Shown here piece after piece: positions 26,623-34,681 of a DNA stretch of 64,000 bases. The stretch is from Roseiflexaceae bacterium. Lineage in GTDB: Bacteria; Chloroflexota; Chloroflexia; Chloroflexales; Roseiflexaceae. The number at the start of each line of letters is the position of its first letter. Position 1 is the stretch's first letter. The notes under the pieces are model-generated. The model searched no databases, was not told the DNA's origin, and saw only the letters and a program-made list of their open reading frames with translations. The stretch lies in the NCBI GenBank assembly GCA_947474225.1, contig CANJHS010000004.1:19538-83537 (forward strand), written 5' to 3'. The position numbers and the translations under genes are program-made.

Positions 26623-27375
26623 CTACGTGTGTGCGACCTTCAGTGGCCGGAGGATGCGATATGTCAAATAAAAACTTAAGCCGACATAATACACAATGTA
26701 TGAAAGTGTAATCGTCAAAAGCCACGACTGTGGGTTGGGCATTTGCCAGAGTACTATCCCATACAGAATTGAACATAGCGTGGTATACAGCAATGTAACG
26801 CGGCGTAGCATCATGGTTCGCGATGGATAGATATAGCGAATGGGGATGAATACCAGAATGGAACAGATTACCAGAATACTCGTCACGGTAGAAACATCGA
26901 GCTTCATCACCACCGCATAAAAGGCGATGATATTCCAGTAACTCGGGAATCCCAGGAAGAAATGATCTTCTGCCATCACTTCATATCCATCGGTTTTTGC
27001 ATCCACGCGACAAAATTGATATGCAGAAGCAAACAACGGGATCATCGCAATGAGCTGTCCTGTCGTCCCCTCCGGAAGGTACCCATTCTGCCAGAGTAAC
27101 AAGATAGGTGCGAACACATAAGTCAAATAATCGACGATGTCGTCGAGCCGACGACCATCAAACCATGGTACGGTCTCCGATACTTTGAATCTGCGCGCTA
27201 ACGTACCATCAGTGCTGTCAATGAATACCGCCGCGAAACAGTACCAGAGTGCTAAGACAACGTTGCCGCGAATGGCTTCCATGATGGTGAGCATCGCCAA
27301 AATTGCACCGAATGCAGTATAAATATGCACTGCAATCCCTGCGAGCGTCATCAGACGCGACCCACGACGTTCCAT
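26623..27375 (-). CDS. pcs: Phosphatidylcholine synthase (Pcs-type CDP-alcohol phosphotransferase)
   Basis: The 250-residue membrane enzyme has about eight spans. Its active-site motif is D53, D56-G57, A60-R61, then 12 residues to G74, D78 and D82. The AR-x12-G spacing replaces the usual AR-x8-G of the family and is the hallmark of bacterial Pcs, which condenses CDP-diacylglycerol with choline to give phosphatidylcholine and CMP. AVHIYTAFGA near the N-terminus and FFLGFPSYWN near 140 also match Pcs. The ATG at 27375 is listed, and the ATG at 27351 (MTLAGIAVH) fits the family's N-terminus equally well. It is six bases upstream of the ABC exporter start, so the two are probably co-transcribed. 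Confidence 0.85.
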   Translation of the reverse strand: MERRGSRLMTLAGIAVHIYTAFGAILAMLTIMEAIRGNVVLALWYCFAAVFIDSTDGTLARRFKVSETVPWFDGRRLDDIVDYLTYVFAPILLLWQNGYLPEGTTGQLIAMIPLFASAYQFCRVDAKTDGYEVMAEDHFFLGFPSYWNIIAFYAVVMKLDVSTVTSILVICSILVFIPIRYIYPSRTMMLRRVTLLYTTLCSILYGIVLWQMPNPQSWLLTITLSYIVYYVGLSFYLTYRILRPLKVAHT

Positions 27376-27410
27376 TGCTTTGATACCTTAACAACAATTT
27401 GATGTTGATA

Positions 27411-28823
27411 CTATACCATCTCTTTCTGTTGCGGACGTATGATTCGGCTTTTACCGCGCAGTAACTGCATAATCCAGAGTAAATGAAGCACATACTCTAC
27501 CCATACGTTTTCGATGTGCATCTGAAATGGTGCTGGAAGTTGCGCTATTGCCAGCGATCCGTCGATGATCCATGCGTATGCGGGGATTGCACACCATGCC
27601 ACAATACTTGCCAAATCAGGTGACGGCCACGCGACCAGTGTTGTCAATGCTCCACTTGCCATTGCATACGGCACGATTGGTGTGAGAATAATATTTGCCA
27701 GAAATGTCCACGGTGATGGTGTCCCTAATCTGCAGAGCATAATTGGGAGTGTTGGTATTTGGGCGGCCATTGTGGCAGAGAGACCTTCCCTTGCCCATGA
27801 AAGTTCGGGTTTGCCAAACGGGGTACGATTGAGCGCGTTATCAATGTGTGATCCAAAGCCAATCAGACCAATTGTTGCACCCGTACTCAGTTGAAATCCG
27901 AGGTCCCACAGCGTGGTCGGATCAAAGACACTCATAAGCCAGACCGCACATGCAATGATGTTCCACATGTCGCGGGGTCTGTCGAGCCATTTCCCAATGA
28001 CCATCACGGCACCCATGTAGCCTGCACGCACGACCGCTGCGGAGGCGCCGGTGAAAACAACATAGACACTAATGACACATAACGGTATGATCAACGGCCA
28101 CACGCCGCGCATGCGACACGCACGCACCACCAGTTGACAGAGTGCCGCGACAATTGTGATATTCCACCCCGAAATGACCAAAATATGTGATGTCCCACTG
28201 GTGCGGAATGCACGTGCTATATTTGGACTGACATCTCCTCCAATCCCCAATAGCATCCCAACGACCACACTAGCAATTGGTTCACGAAATGCACCATGAA
28301 TTCGCTGTTGCGTGGCAATCCGTAAATGTTCTATCGATACCAGCCAATTTTTTGTTGACATAACGGTTGGATTTGTTGTCAGATCTACCTCACCAATAAT
28401 GTGACGTTGGATAAGGCCGTCCTCGTAACTCGAGTGGCCTGCTGCGAAAGGTCTGATATTGCCTGACACACAGAGGTCAATCCCACGCAGAAAAAGTGGT
28501 TCGGGTGGTATTTTAAAGACATATCCGTAGCCATCTGTGCCACGCGCTTGTATCCGCTGTTCCTGCCATGTAGCCTTTACGTCAATTACCGTCACACGAG
28601 CGTTGTGCAACTCGCGCTGTGCAGCGTACGGCATCCACTGATACCAGGCCATTCTGCACGTACCAAGCACACATGCAATCACGAGCCACTGGTATTGACG
28701 ATTTGGTATTGTGCGCATCAGGAGCGTTGCGCCGAGACACAGGTATAGGCCAGTCCACGGGACTGCATTTTGTAAGAAAACGCCGCCTACCCATGCGAGA
28801 ACTATCATCCATACAGTTACCAT
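27411..28823 (-). CDS. comEC: ComEC/Rec2-type DNA-uptake channel, no metallo-beta-lactamase domain
   Basis: The 470-residue protein contains two N-terminal spans and an OB-like exported region (about 70-180). The Competence domain then carries the core signature FRTSGTSHILVISGWNITIV (near 210) and about eight spans, including VRAGYMGAVMVIG and LWDLGFQLSTGATIGLI. The C-terminal metallo-beta-lactamase nuclease domain found in many ComEC proteins is absent. The protein ends after a last span with a basic tail. It would form the inner-membrane DNA channel in transformation. The open frame starts at 28883, but the ATG at 28823 has GAGG six bases upstream (28830-28833) and begins the first span. 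Confidence 0.85.
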   Translation of the reverse strand: MVTVWMIVLAWVGGVFLQNAVPWTGLYLCLGATLLMRTIPNRQYQWLVIACVLGTCRMAWYQWMPYAAQRELHNARVTVIDVKATWQEQRIQARGTDGYGYVFKIPPEPLFLRGIDLCVSGNIRPFAAGHSSYEDGLIQRHIIGEVDLTTNPTVMSTKNWLVSIEHLRIATQQRIHGAFREPIASVVVGMLLGIGGDVSPNIARAFRTSGTSHILVISGWNITIVAALCQLVVRACRMRGVWPLIIPLCVISVYVVFTGASAAVVRAGYMGAVMVIGKWLDRPRDMWNIIACAVWLMSVFDPTTLWDLGFQLSTGATIGLIGFGSHIDNALNRTPFGKPELSWAREGLSATMAAQIPTLPIMLCRLGTPSPWTFLANIILTPIVPYAMASGALTTLVAWPSPDLASIVAWCAIPAYAWIIDGSLAIAQLPAPFQMHIENVWVEYVLHLLWIMQLLRGKSRIIRPQQKEMV

Positions 28824-29072
28824 TCTGCACCTCGATAGATATACCGTCGGCAGATGGAGAAAAGGTACGGTTCGTTCGCGCATGGATGTATTTTGGATAA
28901 CGAGGGGTTGCGGAGTGACAAAAGCGTTTCAAACAATCGAGTTGGATACGGTGAGACGCTTTTCGTCAATGGGCAACTCGAACGTGCGCACTCAGATCTG
29001 ACCAAAAGGAATTGTGTAGGTTCTATCTGCACGACAGATTCGTACACACATGCACATAGATGAGAATTTTTA

Positions 29073-29396
29073 TTAGTCGTCCGACTCCGCATATGAGCGA
29101 ACCAGCCAGAGCACACGGTCAACTGCTCGATTGATAGGATCGTCGTACCGTGTGCCATCATCAAGCCCAAGTATCGAAGCAGTATGTGCATCTTTGAGCG
29201 TTATCTGCGCCACACAGCGAGGTACGGGCATTGGCGCGTCGGTCAATCCCAGTGCACCAAGGGTGACGTCACTTGTCAATATGGGCCGTCGAAAGACTTC
29301 AACCTTGTGCTCGCTCGTGGTGACCCGCCAACGCAGGGCATCGGGGCGATTCCGCAAGACACGGTCTACTTTCTGGAAGATATGATGGAGCGTCAT
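29073..29396 (-). CDS. Small hypothetical protein
   Basis: I do not recognise this 107-residue protein. It is hydrophilic with an amphipathic C-terminal helix (INRAVDRVLWLVRSYAES) and no cysteine-based motif or membrane span. Its ATG overlaps the stop of the cupin gene as TAATG, so it is translated from the same message, which supports it as real. The 250 bases between it and comEC contain no convincing gene. Confidence 0.55.
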   Translation of the reverse strand: MTLHHIFQKVDRVLRNRPDALRWRVTTSEHKVEVFRRPILTSDVTLGALGLTDAPMPVPRCVAQITLKDAHTASILGLDDGTRYDDPINRAVDRVLWLVRSYAESDD

Positions 29397-29713
29397 TATT
29401 TTGGCTCCGGCGCCATTACAATCAGTAATATCAGCGGTTCAGCACCGGTATTCGTCACCGCATGGAGTGTATCTGCGGGTGCGATGATTACCATACCAGC
29501 AGTTGCGTGCGATTCTTCTGTCCCTATCGTAAAGACCGCGGTACCAGCGTGAATATAGTACATTTTGTCGTGACCACGATGCAAATGTGGTGGCTGGGAT
29601 TGCCCAGAAGCCAAACAGTCGACCCCTACCAACATGTGCTCGCTCTGGTAGATTGTCCCTTTGTACCAGCGCTCTTGGGTGATTTTGATGTGGTCACTGA
29701 GGTGTGTCATCAT
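29396..29713 (-). CDS. Small cupin-domain protein
   Basis: The 105-residue single-domain cupin has metal-ligand motif 1 PPHLHRGHDKMYYIHAGTA (His-x-His-x-x-x-His...) and motif 2 APADTLHAVTN with the final His. The double-stranded beta-helix spans nearly the whole protein. Such cupins bind sugars, acids or metals, and no specific function can be read. It is coupled to the downstream unknown gene by TAATG. It follows a strong terminator that isolates it from the tRNA pair upstream. Confidence 0.8.
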   Translation of the reverse strand: MMTHLSDHIKITQERWYKGTIYQSEHMLVGVDCLASGQSQPPHLHRGHDKMYYIHAGTAVFTIGTEESHATAGMVIIAPADTLHAVTNTGAEPLILLIVMAPEPK

Positions 29714-29732
29714 CAGTCATAGCCTTTCGTGA

Positions 29733-29770
29733 ATAAAAACAAACCACCGTTGCAACGCAACGGTGGTTTG
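29733..29770 (-). terminator. Rho-independent terminator of the tRNA-Ile/tRNA-Ala unit
   Basis: A perfect 13-bp stem (29740-29752 with 29758-29770) has a five-base loop and, on the minus strand, a T-rich tract (29733-29739). It lies just downstream of tRNA-Ala. Confidence 0.9.
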
Positions 29771-29777
29771 ACGTTCA

Positions 29778-29853
29778 TGGTGGAGCAATAGGGATTCGAA
29801 CCCTAGACCTCCTGCGTGCAAAGCAGGCGCTCTACCAACTGAGCTATTGCCCC
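29778..29853 (-). tRNA. tRNA-Ala(TGC)
   Basis: The cloverleaf on the minus strand has acceptor GGGGCAA/TTGCTCC, anticodon loop CTTTGCA (TGC), T loop TTCGAAT, and an encoded CCA at 29778-29780. It lies ten bases downstream of tRNA-Ile in the same transcript. Confidence 0.96.
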
Positions 29854-29863
29854 ATGTGTTGCG

Positions 29864-29940
<77 letters not shown>

Positions 29941-30055
29941 GTGTCATCACAACGAATGGGAGTATAGCACGCCAAAATAGACGATGTCAAATCGAGATCG
30001 GGAATTGCCCGGTTGCTTCTACACTTCTCTCAGGGACGGTTGGTATAATACCAGC

Positions 30056-31390
30056 ATGGAAACACAGCATTCTCAACAAGCACGTCAGAGCTTCATCATA
30101 ATTGCACTTGCACTTGCGGCTATCCTCATGCCATGGAGTGCTCGTCTTGCGACTGCTTCGACTGCCAACGATCCCATTATCATCGGCCGCAGTGTCCAAG
30201 GACGACCTATTGAAGCCTTCCGCTTTGGGAGCGGTTCTCGCAAATTTGTTGTGGTCGGAGCAACGCACGGAGCACCGGAGCGTAATACACAACAACTCAG
30301 CCGTATGTTGATAGATTGGTATCATACACACCCAAGTGAAATCCCCGATTCTGTGCGCCTCTATATCATCCCGGTACTTAATCCCGACGGTGATGTCCTC
30401 GATTCGCGCCAAAACGCCAATGGTGTCGATTTGAATCGAAACATGGATACGTCACGCGATGCCTGTAGTGATAATGATTGGAATACAACCGTCAATGGCG
30501 CCGGCGGGGTCGTGTCGGATACTGGCGGACCGTTTGCCGACTCCGAACCAGAGAGTCGTGTCATACGGAGTTTTCTCTTGGATGCTTCTGCGGTAGTATT
30601 CCTCCACTCGGATGCCGGTTTGGTGTTTCCTCCTTCGTGTGACGACCCTGTATCAATTGCATTTGCGCAAGCGTATGCGGCAGGCGCAGGGTATACGTAT
30701 GCGCGGTATTGGGACAAATATCACATCACCGGCGGCATGCACGACTGGGCCCGTGGGGTCGACCTGCCTTCCATCATTCCAGAATTATTAACCGGGGAAG
30801 ACCCTGAGTTTACCCAGAATCTGGGCGGCTTGCGCGTCGTATTTCATAATGTCAATACGCTCATTCCAGCGCTGGGTTTTCGCACGGTAGACGATGTCAC
30901 TATGCCGTTGCCGATTTGGCGTTTCTGGCGCGCATACGGGGCCGATCTCCTGGGTCCGCCGCTGAAAAGTGCAACTGTTGCCGATGGTGTCTACATCCAA
31001 GATTTCACCACTGCACGGGTGCGCTACGACAGCACGCTGGAATTTCAAGCAGTCAGTCTGCTCCCCATCCCCGAATCATATGTCAGTGGACCGGCAGTCG
31101 ATACCATTGATTTCGAATCTGTCCTCACGAATCCGTCCAATCCATACACAATCCACGATGCGTTTTCACGCTATGTTGTGCGCACAGACGGTGAGGTACT
31201 CCTTGGTGCACCGCGCTCTGATGAGGTATTCATGCCCACGAGTACCGAACCGATGTCGACACAGCTGTTTGAAAAGGGCGTTATTCGCTACGTGAGTCAG
31301 AGCAATCGTATCGAACGTCTGCCGGTTGTGTGGGAAGCGGTGGCGCGTACACAGTTGATTGCACCCGATCTTTCGTTCCAGCTACGGTGA
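30056..31390 (+). CDS. Secreted M14-like zinc carboxypeptidase
   Basis: The 444-residue protein starts with a signal peptide (hydrophobic core about 13-28, cut near ATAST). The fold is metallocarboxypeptidase-like: VVVGATHGAPERN (first His and Glu), YIIPVLNPDGD, NGVDLNRNMD (the strongly conserved M14 segment with substrate-binding Asn-Arg), VVFLHSDAG (third zinc ligand) and IIPELLTGED (candidate catalytic Glu). The first motif is His-x3-Glu rather than the usual His-x2-Glu. A C-terminal domain of about 140 residues is not recognised. The ATG at 30056 is chosen over 29984 because it opens the signal peptide. A TATAAT lies six bases before it, so the mRNA may be leaderless. Confidence 0.75.
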   Translation: METQHSQQARQSFIIIALALAAILMPWSARLATASTANDPIIIGRSVQGRPIEAFRFGSGSRKFVVVGATHGAPERNTQQLSRMLIDWYHTHPSEIPDSVRLYIIPVLNPDGDVLDSRQNANGVDLNRNMDTSRDACSDNDWNTTVNGAGGVVSDTGGPFADSEPESRVIRSFLLDASAVVFLHSDAGLVFPPSCDDPVSIAFAQAYAAGAGYTYARYWDKYHITGGMHDWARGVDLPSIIPELLTGEDPEFTQNLGGLRVVFHNVNTLIPALGFRTVDDVTMPLPIWRFWRAYGADLLGPPLKSATVADGVYIQDFTTARVRYDSTLEFQAVSLLPIPESYVSGPAVDTIDFESVLTNPSNPYTIHDAFSRYVVRTDGEVLLGAPRSDEVFMPTSTEPMSTQLFEKGVIRYVSQSNRIERLPVVWEAVARTQLIAPDLSFQLR

Positions 31391-31395
31391 ACACG

Positions 31396-33138
31396 ATGCA
31401 ACGAAGCCACATATACCTCGGATTGCTCTTTGCCGGTCTCGCCTTTGTATGCTTCATCGCAGTACATCGCGAGCGTGCATGCGATGCACCCTGGCAAACA
31501 ACTGTGCTGAATGATACCGCACTCGATACCGTCAAGACTGGTCTCCCCGCCGGCTGGTCTGCCGGTGCACCGGGAGTCAGGGTTGGTACATTCTCGGTTG
31601 ATGGCGGTACCTCCGTACACATGATGGGGATTGGGACGTGGCTGGCTACACCACTTCTGTTAACCGGAGCGGGCACGCATGTGTGTGTCAATGCACGTGC
31701 GTTGGCAGATAGCTCCTCTGCGACACAACTCCGCACCCGGTGGATGTGGAAGCTCCACAGCGGCGAGACCGTTACTCAGATCGGTCCTTGGCATCCGGTT
31801 CGTGCGTGGGCTGGTGCAGCCGACACGGCACCGTGGAGTGCAATTGTCGATACGACGGTTGCACCAGTCGATGCCGAAACTTTCACCGTCCGCTTTGAGC
31901 CGTCGTCCGACGACCGCCTCTACATTGACCAGATTACACTGCGCCGCAGTTATATCGGGACTGCACTGCCGCTTGCTGATCCGGATATCGCATCTCCATT
32001 GCGTATCCGGCCGTGGCCGGGTGGCTATAATGCTGCGGTGTCGTTTTCGTATGATTTCGAATCTGCGATGGGTGGTCTGATTCATTCCCGCTCTGTCGAT
32101 GACCCCAATGCGTCTCTCGATCCACTCTTGCGTGCGCAGCGCATGCGTGAGGGCTTATGGAATTCGCTCAAATTATTTTCTCCATATCATTTTGCGGCGA
32201 CCTACTATGTCAATGGCTACAATTTCCTCACCGGCAATCCGACACAGCGCCGCTTCATGGGTGACCCGATATTTGCCTGGGCAACCAAGGCAAATGGTTG
32301 GCAGTCAGACATTTGGGCGAACCAACCATGGTTCAGTCGCGATCCGTATGCCGCAGAGGGCCACGCACCAGATTGGTACTTCGGTGATTTGCTCGCACCT
32401 CTCCGTGATGGAGGGCACGCAATCCAGAGCCACACCTTTAGTCATTTCTATGGCGGCTACGCGAGTAGTGCCGAATGGCAGGCTGATCTCAACGCATGGA
32501 ATGAACTCGCCGCCGACCACCGCATACCTGCTGCGACATCATTGGCATTCCCTTGGAGTAGTAGCGCTGGAATGACCAATGCAAATTGGGATACCCTCGA
32601 ACAGGCTGGTATTGCGTCACTAACCCGTACGGCGTGGAATCCACGGCTCCCACAATATCACATCGTCGAAGCCAAAGACGCACGCTGTCTGGCACTGCCT
32701 GGCCACGAACGCATCATGGTCTGCCCTGATTACTACCTCACCGTCGCGCGCACTCCTGCAGCCCTCGCATTGCTCGATTCCATCAGAACCCATGATGGCA
32801 TGATTGATTTTTGGTCGCACACCGAAGAAGTCACCAGCGCAGAGCAGATTGCTGCGTGGCAATCAGTCGTAGACGCAACCGCCAGCGCAGGCGATGTATG
32901 GGTAGCCCCATTGGCTGAGATTGCTGCACGGCAACAGCACATCAATGCCCTGCAACAGCAATTGTGGAGCGACCAGCAGGGTACGCATGTGCGTGTTACG
33001 AATCCTTCGACAACCGCACTGTCACGTATAGCGCTACGGCTCACGGATGGATGGATATTCACACAGACAAAGTCTTCGGACGCTGTGCTCGATCTCGCGG
33101 TAGGGCAAACGGTCACCTTTGATATCAGCCAGCCCTGA
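31396..33138 (+). CDS. Exported polysaccharide deacetylase-like protein
   Basis: The 580-residue protein has an N-terminal span or signal anchor (residues 5-24) and a beta-rich region (about 35-215). A NodB-type deacetylase domain follows: VSFSYDFES (metal Asp position), IQSHTFSHF (the H-S/T-x3-H metal motif) and LAFPWSSSAG (groove motif), with DFWSHTEEV near residue 475. Tyr-Asp-Phe-Glu replaces the usual DDG in motif 1, so catalysis is likely but not certain. It starts five bases after the M14-like gene, indicating an operon. The likely action is removal of N- or O-acetyl groups from an extracellular polysaccharide. Confidence 0.75.
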   Translation: MQRSHIYLGLLFAGLAFVCFIAVHRERACDAPWQTTVLNDTALDTVKTGLPAGWSAGAPGVRVGTFSVDGGTSVHMMGIGTWLATPLLLTGAGTHVCVNARALADSSSATQLRTRWMWKLHSGETVTQIGPWHPVRAWAGAADTAPWSAIVDTTVAPVDAETFTVRFEPSSDDRLYIDQITLRRSYIGTALPLADPDIASPLRIRPWPGGYNAAVSFSYDFESAMGGLIHSRSVDDPNASLDPLLRAQRMREGLWNSLKLFSPYHFAATYYVNGYNFLTGNPTQRRFMGDPIFAWATKANGWQSDIWANQPWFSRDPYAAEGHAPDWYFGDLLAPLRDGGHAIQSHTFSHFYGGYASSAEWQADLNAWNELAADHRIPAATSLAFPWSSSAGMTNANWDTLEQAGIASLTRTAWNPRLPQYHIVEAKDARCLALPGHERIMVCPDYYLTVARTPAALALLDSIRTHDGMIDFWSHTEEVTSAEQIAAWQSVVDATASAGDVWVAPLAEIAARQQHINALQQQLWSDQQGTHVRVTNPSTTALSRIALRLTDGWIFTQTKSSDAVLDLAVGQTVTFDISQP

Positions 33139-33202
33139 CCATCCCATGTATACTTGATTCATTCGCCGCACCCTCCGCCTTTCAGCATCGAGAACGCCCA
33201 CT

Positions 33203-34474
33203 GTGTTGAGTCGTAGTTCCATACAACGTCTGGTCGTCTGGGTGTGCGTAGGCACGTTGATTGCTTGTAGCACGCCTCAGACTGTTGCACCCGTTGTCCC
33301 AACACTTAATCCGAGTGGACTCATTGCGACGTCCGTTGCGTCGAATCAAGTGAGTTCCCAACTCGAATCGCTGGGTAATTTCCCCCGGATTGACGAGGTC
33401 GAATTCGGTGTCGTCGAGCACCTCTTTTATACCGACCGTGAACGGGTCTTGACATTGACCGAGATTGCCGGGTTCGATTGGGTCCGTCAGCAAATCCACT
33501 GGAAGGATGTCGAAGCATCGCCTGGTGTGTATTACTGGGATGAAGTCGATCGAATCATCGCAGATACCTCCGCTCATAACGTGAAATTAATGATTAGCGT
33601 GGTCCAGGCACCTGCTTTTTATGAAACCAATCATGGCATACCCATCGATCCTATCCCATTCGGCAATTTCGTTGAAAACATGGTCCAGCGCTACGGGGGG
33701 CTGATCACCGCCGTGGAAATCTGGAATGAACCCAACCTCGCTGTTGAAAACGGCGGTACGATTGATGACGCGGCAATTGCACATTACGCCGAGATGCTCA
33801 TTGAGGCATACCGCCGTATCAAAACTGTGCGTTCGTATACCTACGTCATCGCCGCTGCGCCTTCGTCGACGGGGGTCAACGATGTGAACATTGCCATGGA
33901 CGACACGGTTTTTTTGAACAAACTGTATACATACAACAACGGCGCCGTTAAAGACTCGTTCGATGCCCAAGGAGTACACCCCGGTGCCGCTGCAAATCCG
34001 CCTGACACGATGTATCCCGACAAACCAGGCAACCCAATTGGCTGGAATAATCACCCCACACACTACTTTCGCCATGTCGAAGACATCCGCAAAACAATGA
34101 TTGCAAATGGCCTTGCCGACAAACAAATCTGGCTGACCGAGTATGGTTGGGCGACCGTCAATAACACTCCAGGCTATGAATATGGCAAAGAAGTTACTAT
34201 GGAAGAACAAGCGCAATACATCGGTGATGCGACACAGATGGTGTACAAATCATATCGCGACGAGGTAGGGCGTTCGTGGATTGGTGTGATGTTTCTCTGG
34301 AATATGAATTTTTCAGTGTTGTGGGACCAACAGGGCAATCCGCTCCACGAACAGGCATCCTATAGCATCCTCAATCCGGATTGGAGCCCACGACCCGCTT
34401 TTATTGCCCTCCAAGGTATCCACATGCGCATCAAGAAAGAGCAAGGGAAGTGGACTCCACCAGCCACACCATGA
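33203..34474 (+). CDS. Lipoprotein glycoside hydrolase (clan GH-A)
   Basis: The 423-residue product has a lipoprotein signal ending LIAC (Cys22), then a Thr/Pro/Val-rich linker and a TIM-barrel glycosidase domain. AVEIWNEPNLA supplies the acid/base Glu after strand 4, and IWLTEYGWAT the nucleophile Glu after strand 7, the clan GH-A pattern seen in GH39- and GH5-type enzymes. FDWVRQQIHWKDVEASPGVY near residue 90 also fits GH39. The start is GTG, with TTG directly after it as an alternative. It follows the deacetylase gene by 64 bases, and both products would act outside the cell. Confidence 0.8.
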   Translation: MLSRSSIQRLVVWVCVGTLIACSTPQTVAPVVPTLNPSGLIATSVASNQVSSQLESLGNFPRIDEVEFGVVEHLFYTDRERVLTLTEIAGFDWVRQQIHWKDVEASPGVYYWDEVDRIIADTSAHNVKLMISVVQAPAFYETNHGIPIDPIPFGNFVENMVQRYGGLITAVEIWNEPNLAVENGGTIDDAAIAHYAEMLIEAYRRIKTVRSYTYVIAAAPSSTGVNDVNIAMDDTVFLNKLYTYNNGAVKDSFDAQGVHPGAAANPPDTMYPDKPGNPIGWNNHPTHYFRHVEDIRKTMIANGLADKQIWLTEYGWATVNNTPGYEYGKEVTMEEQAQYIGDATQMVYKSYRDEVGRSWIGVMFLWNMNFSVLWDQQGNPLHEQASYSILNPDWSPRPAFIALQGIHMRIKKEQGKWTPPATP

Positions 34475-34630
34475 CGATTTTTCTCTAGGGAAAGCCGCAC
34501 CGCTCCGCACTGCGGACTCTCTCCGACATTGTCTGTGCACGAAACGTATAACGTATATCATTCAGCCTCATGCTGTACATGGGCGAATACGCGCAATCAC
34601 GACCCACTTTCATAGTGTTCGCTATGCACA

Positions 34631-34666
34631 ACGAAGCCCCCATGCAGAAAAGCATGGGGGCTTCGT
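34631..34666. terminator. Terminator hairpin between convergent genes
   Basis: A perfect 15-bp stem (34631-34645 with 34652-34666) has a six-base loop. It lies between the convergent glycosidase and TMEM43-like genes. T tracts are short on both sides, so it probably acts in both directions but is not an ideal intrinsic terminator. Confidence 0.75.
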
Positions 34667-34681
34667 TTCGAGATGCTGCTT

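Noticed and set aside
28824..29072. Small plus-strand ORF at 28854-29063 between comEC and the unknown gene
   Set aside because: It has no recognisable domain or hydrophobic segment, no ribosome-binding site, and overlaps the comEC upstream region.
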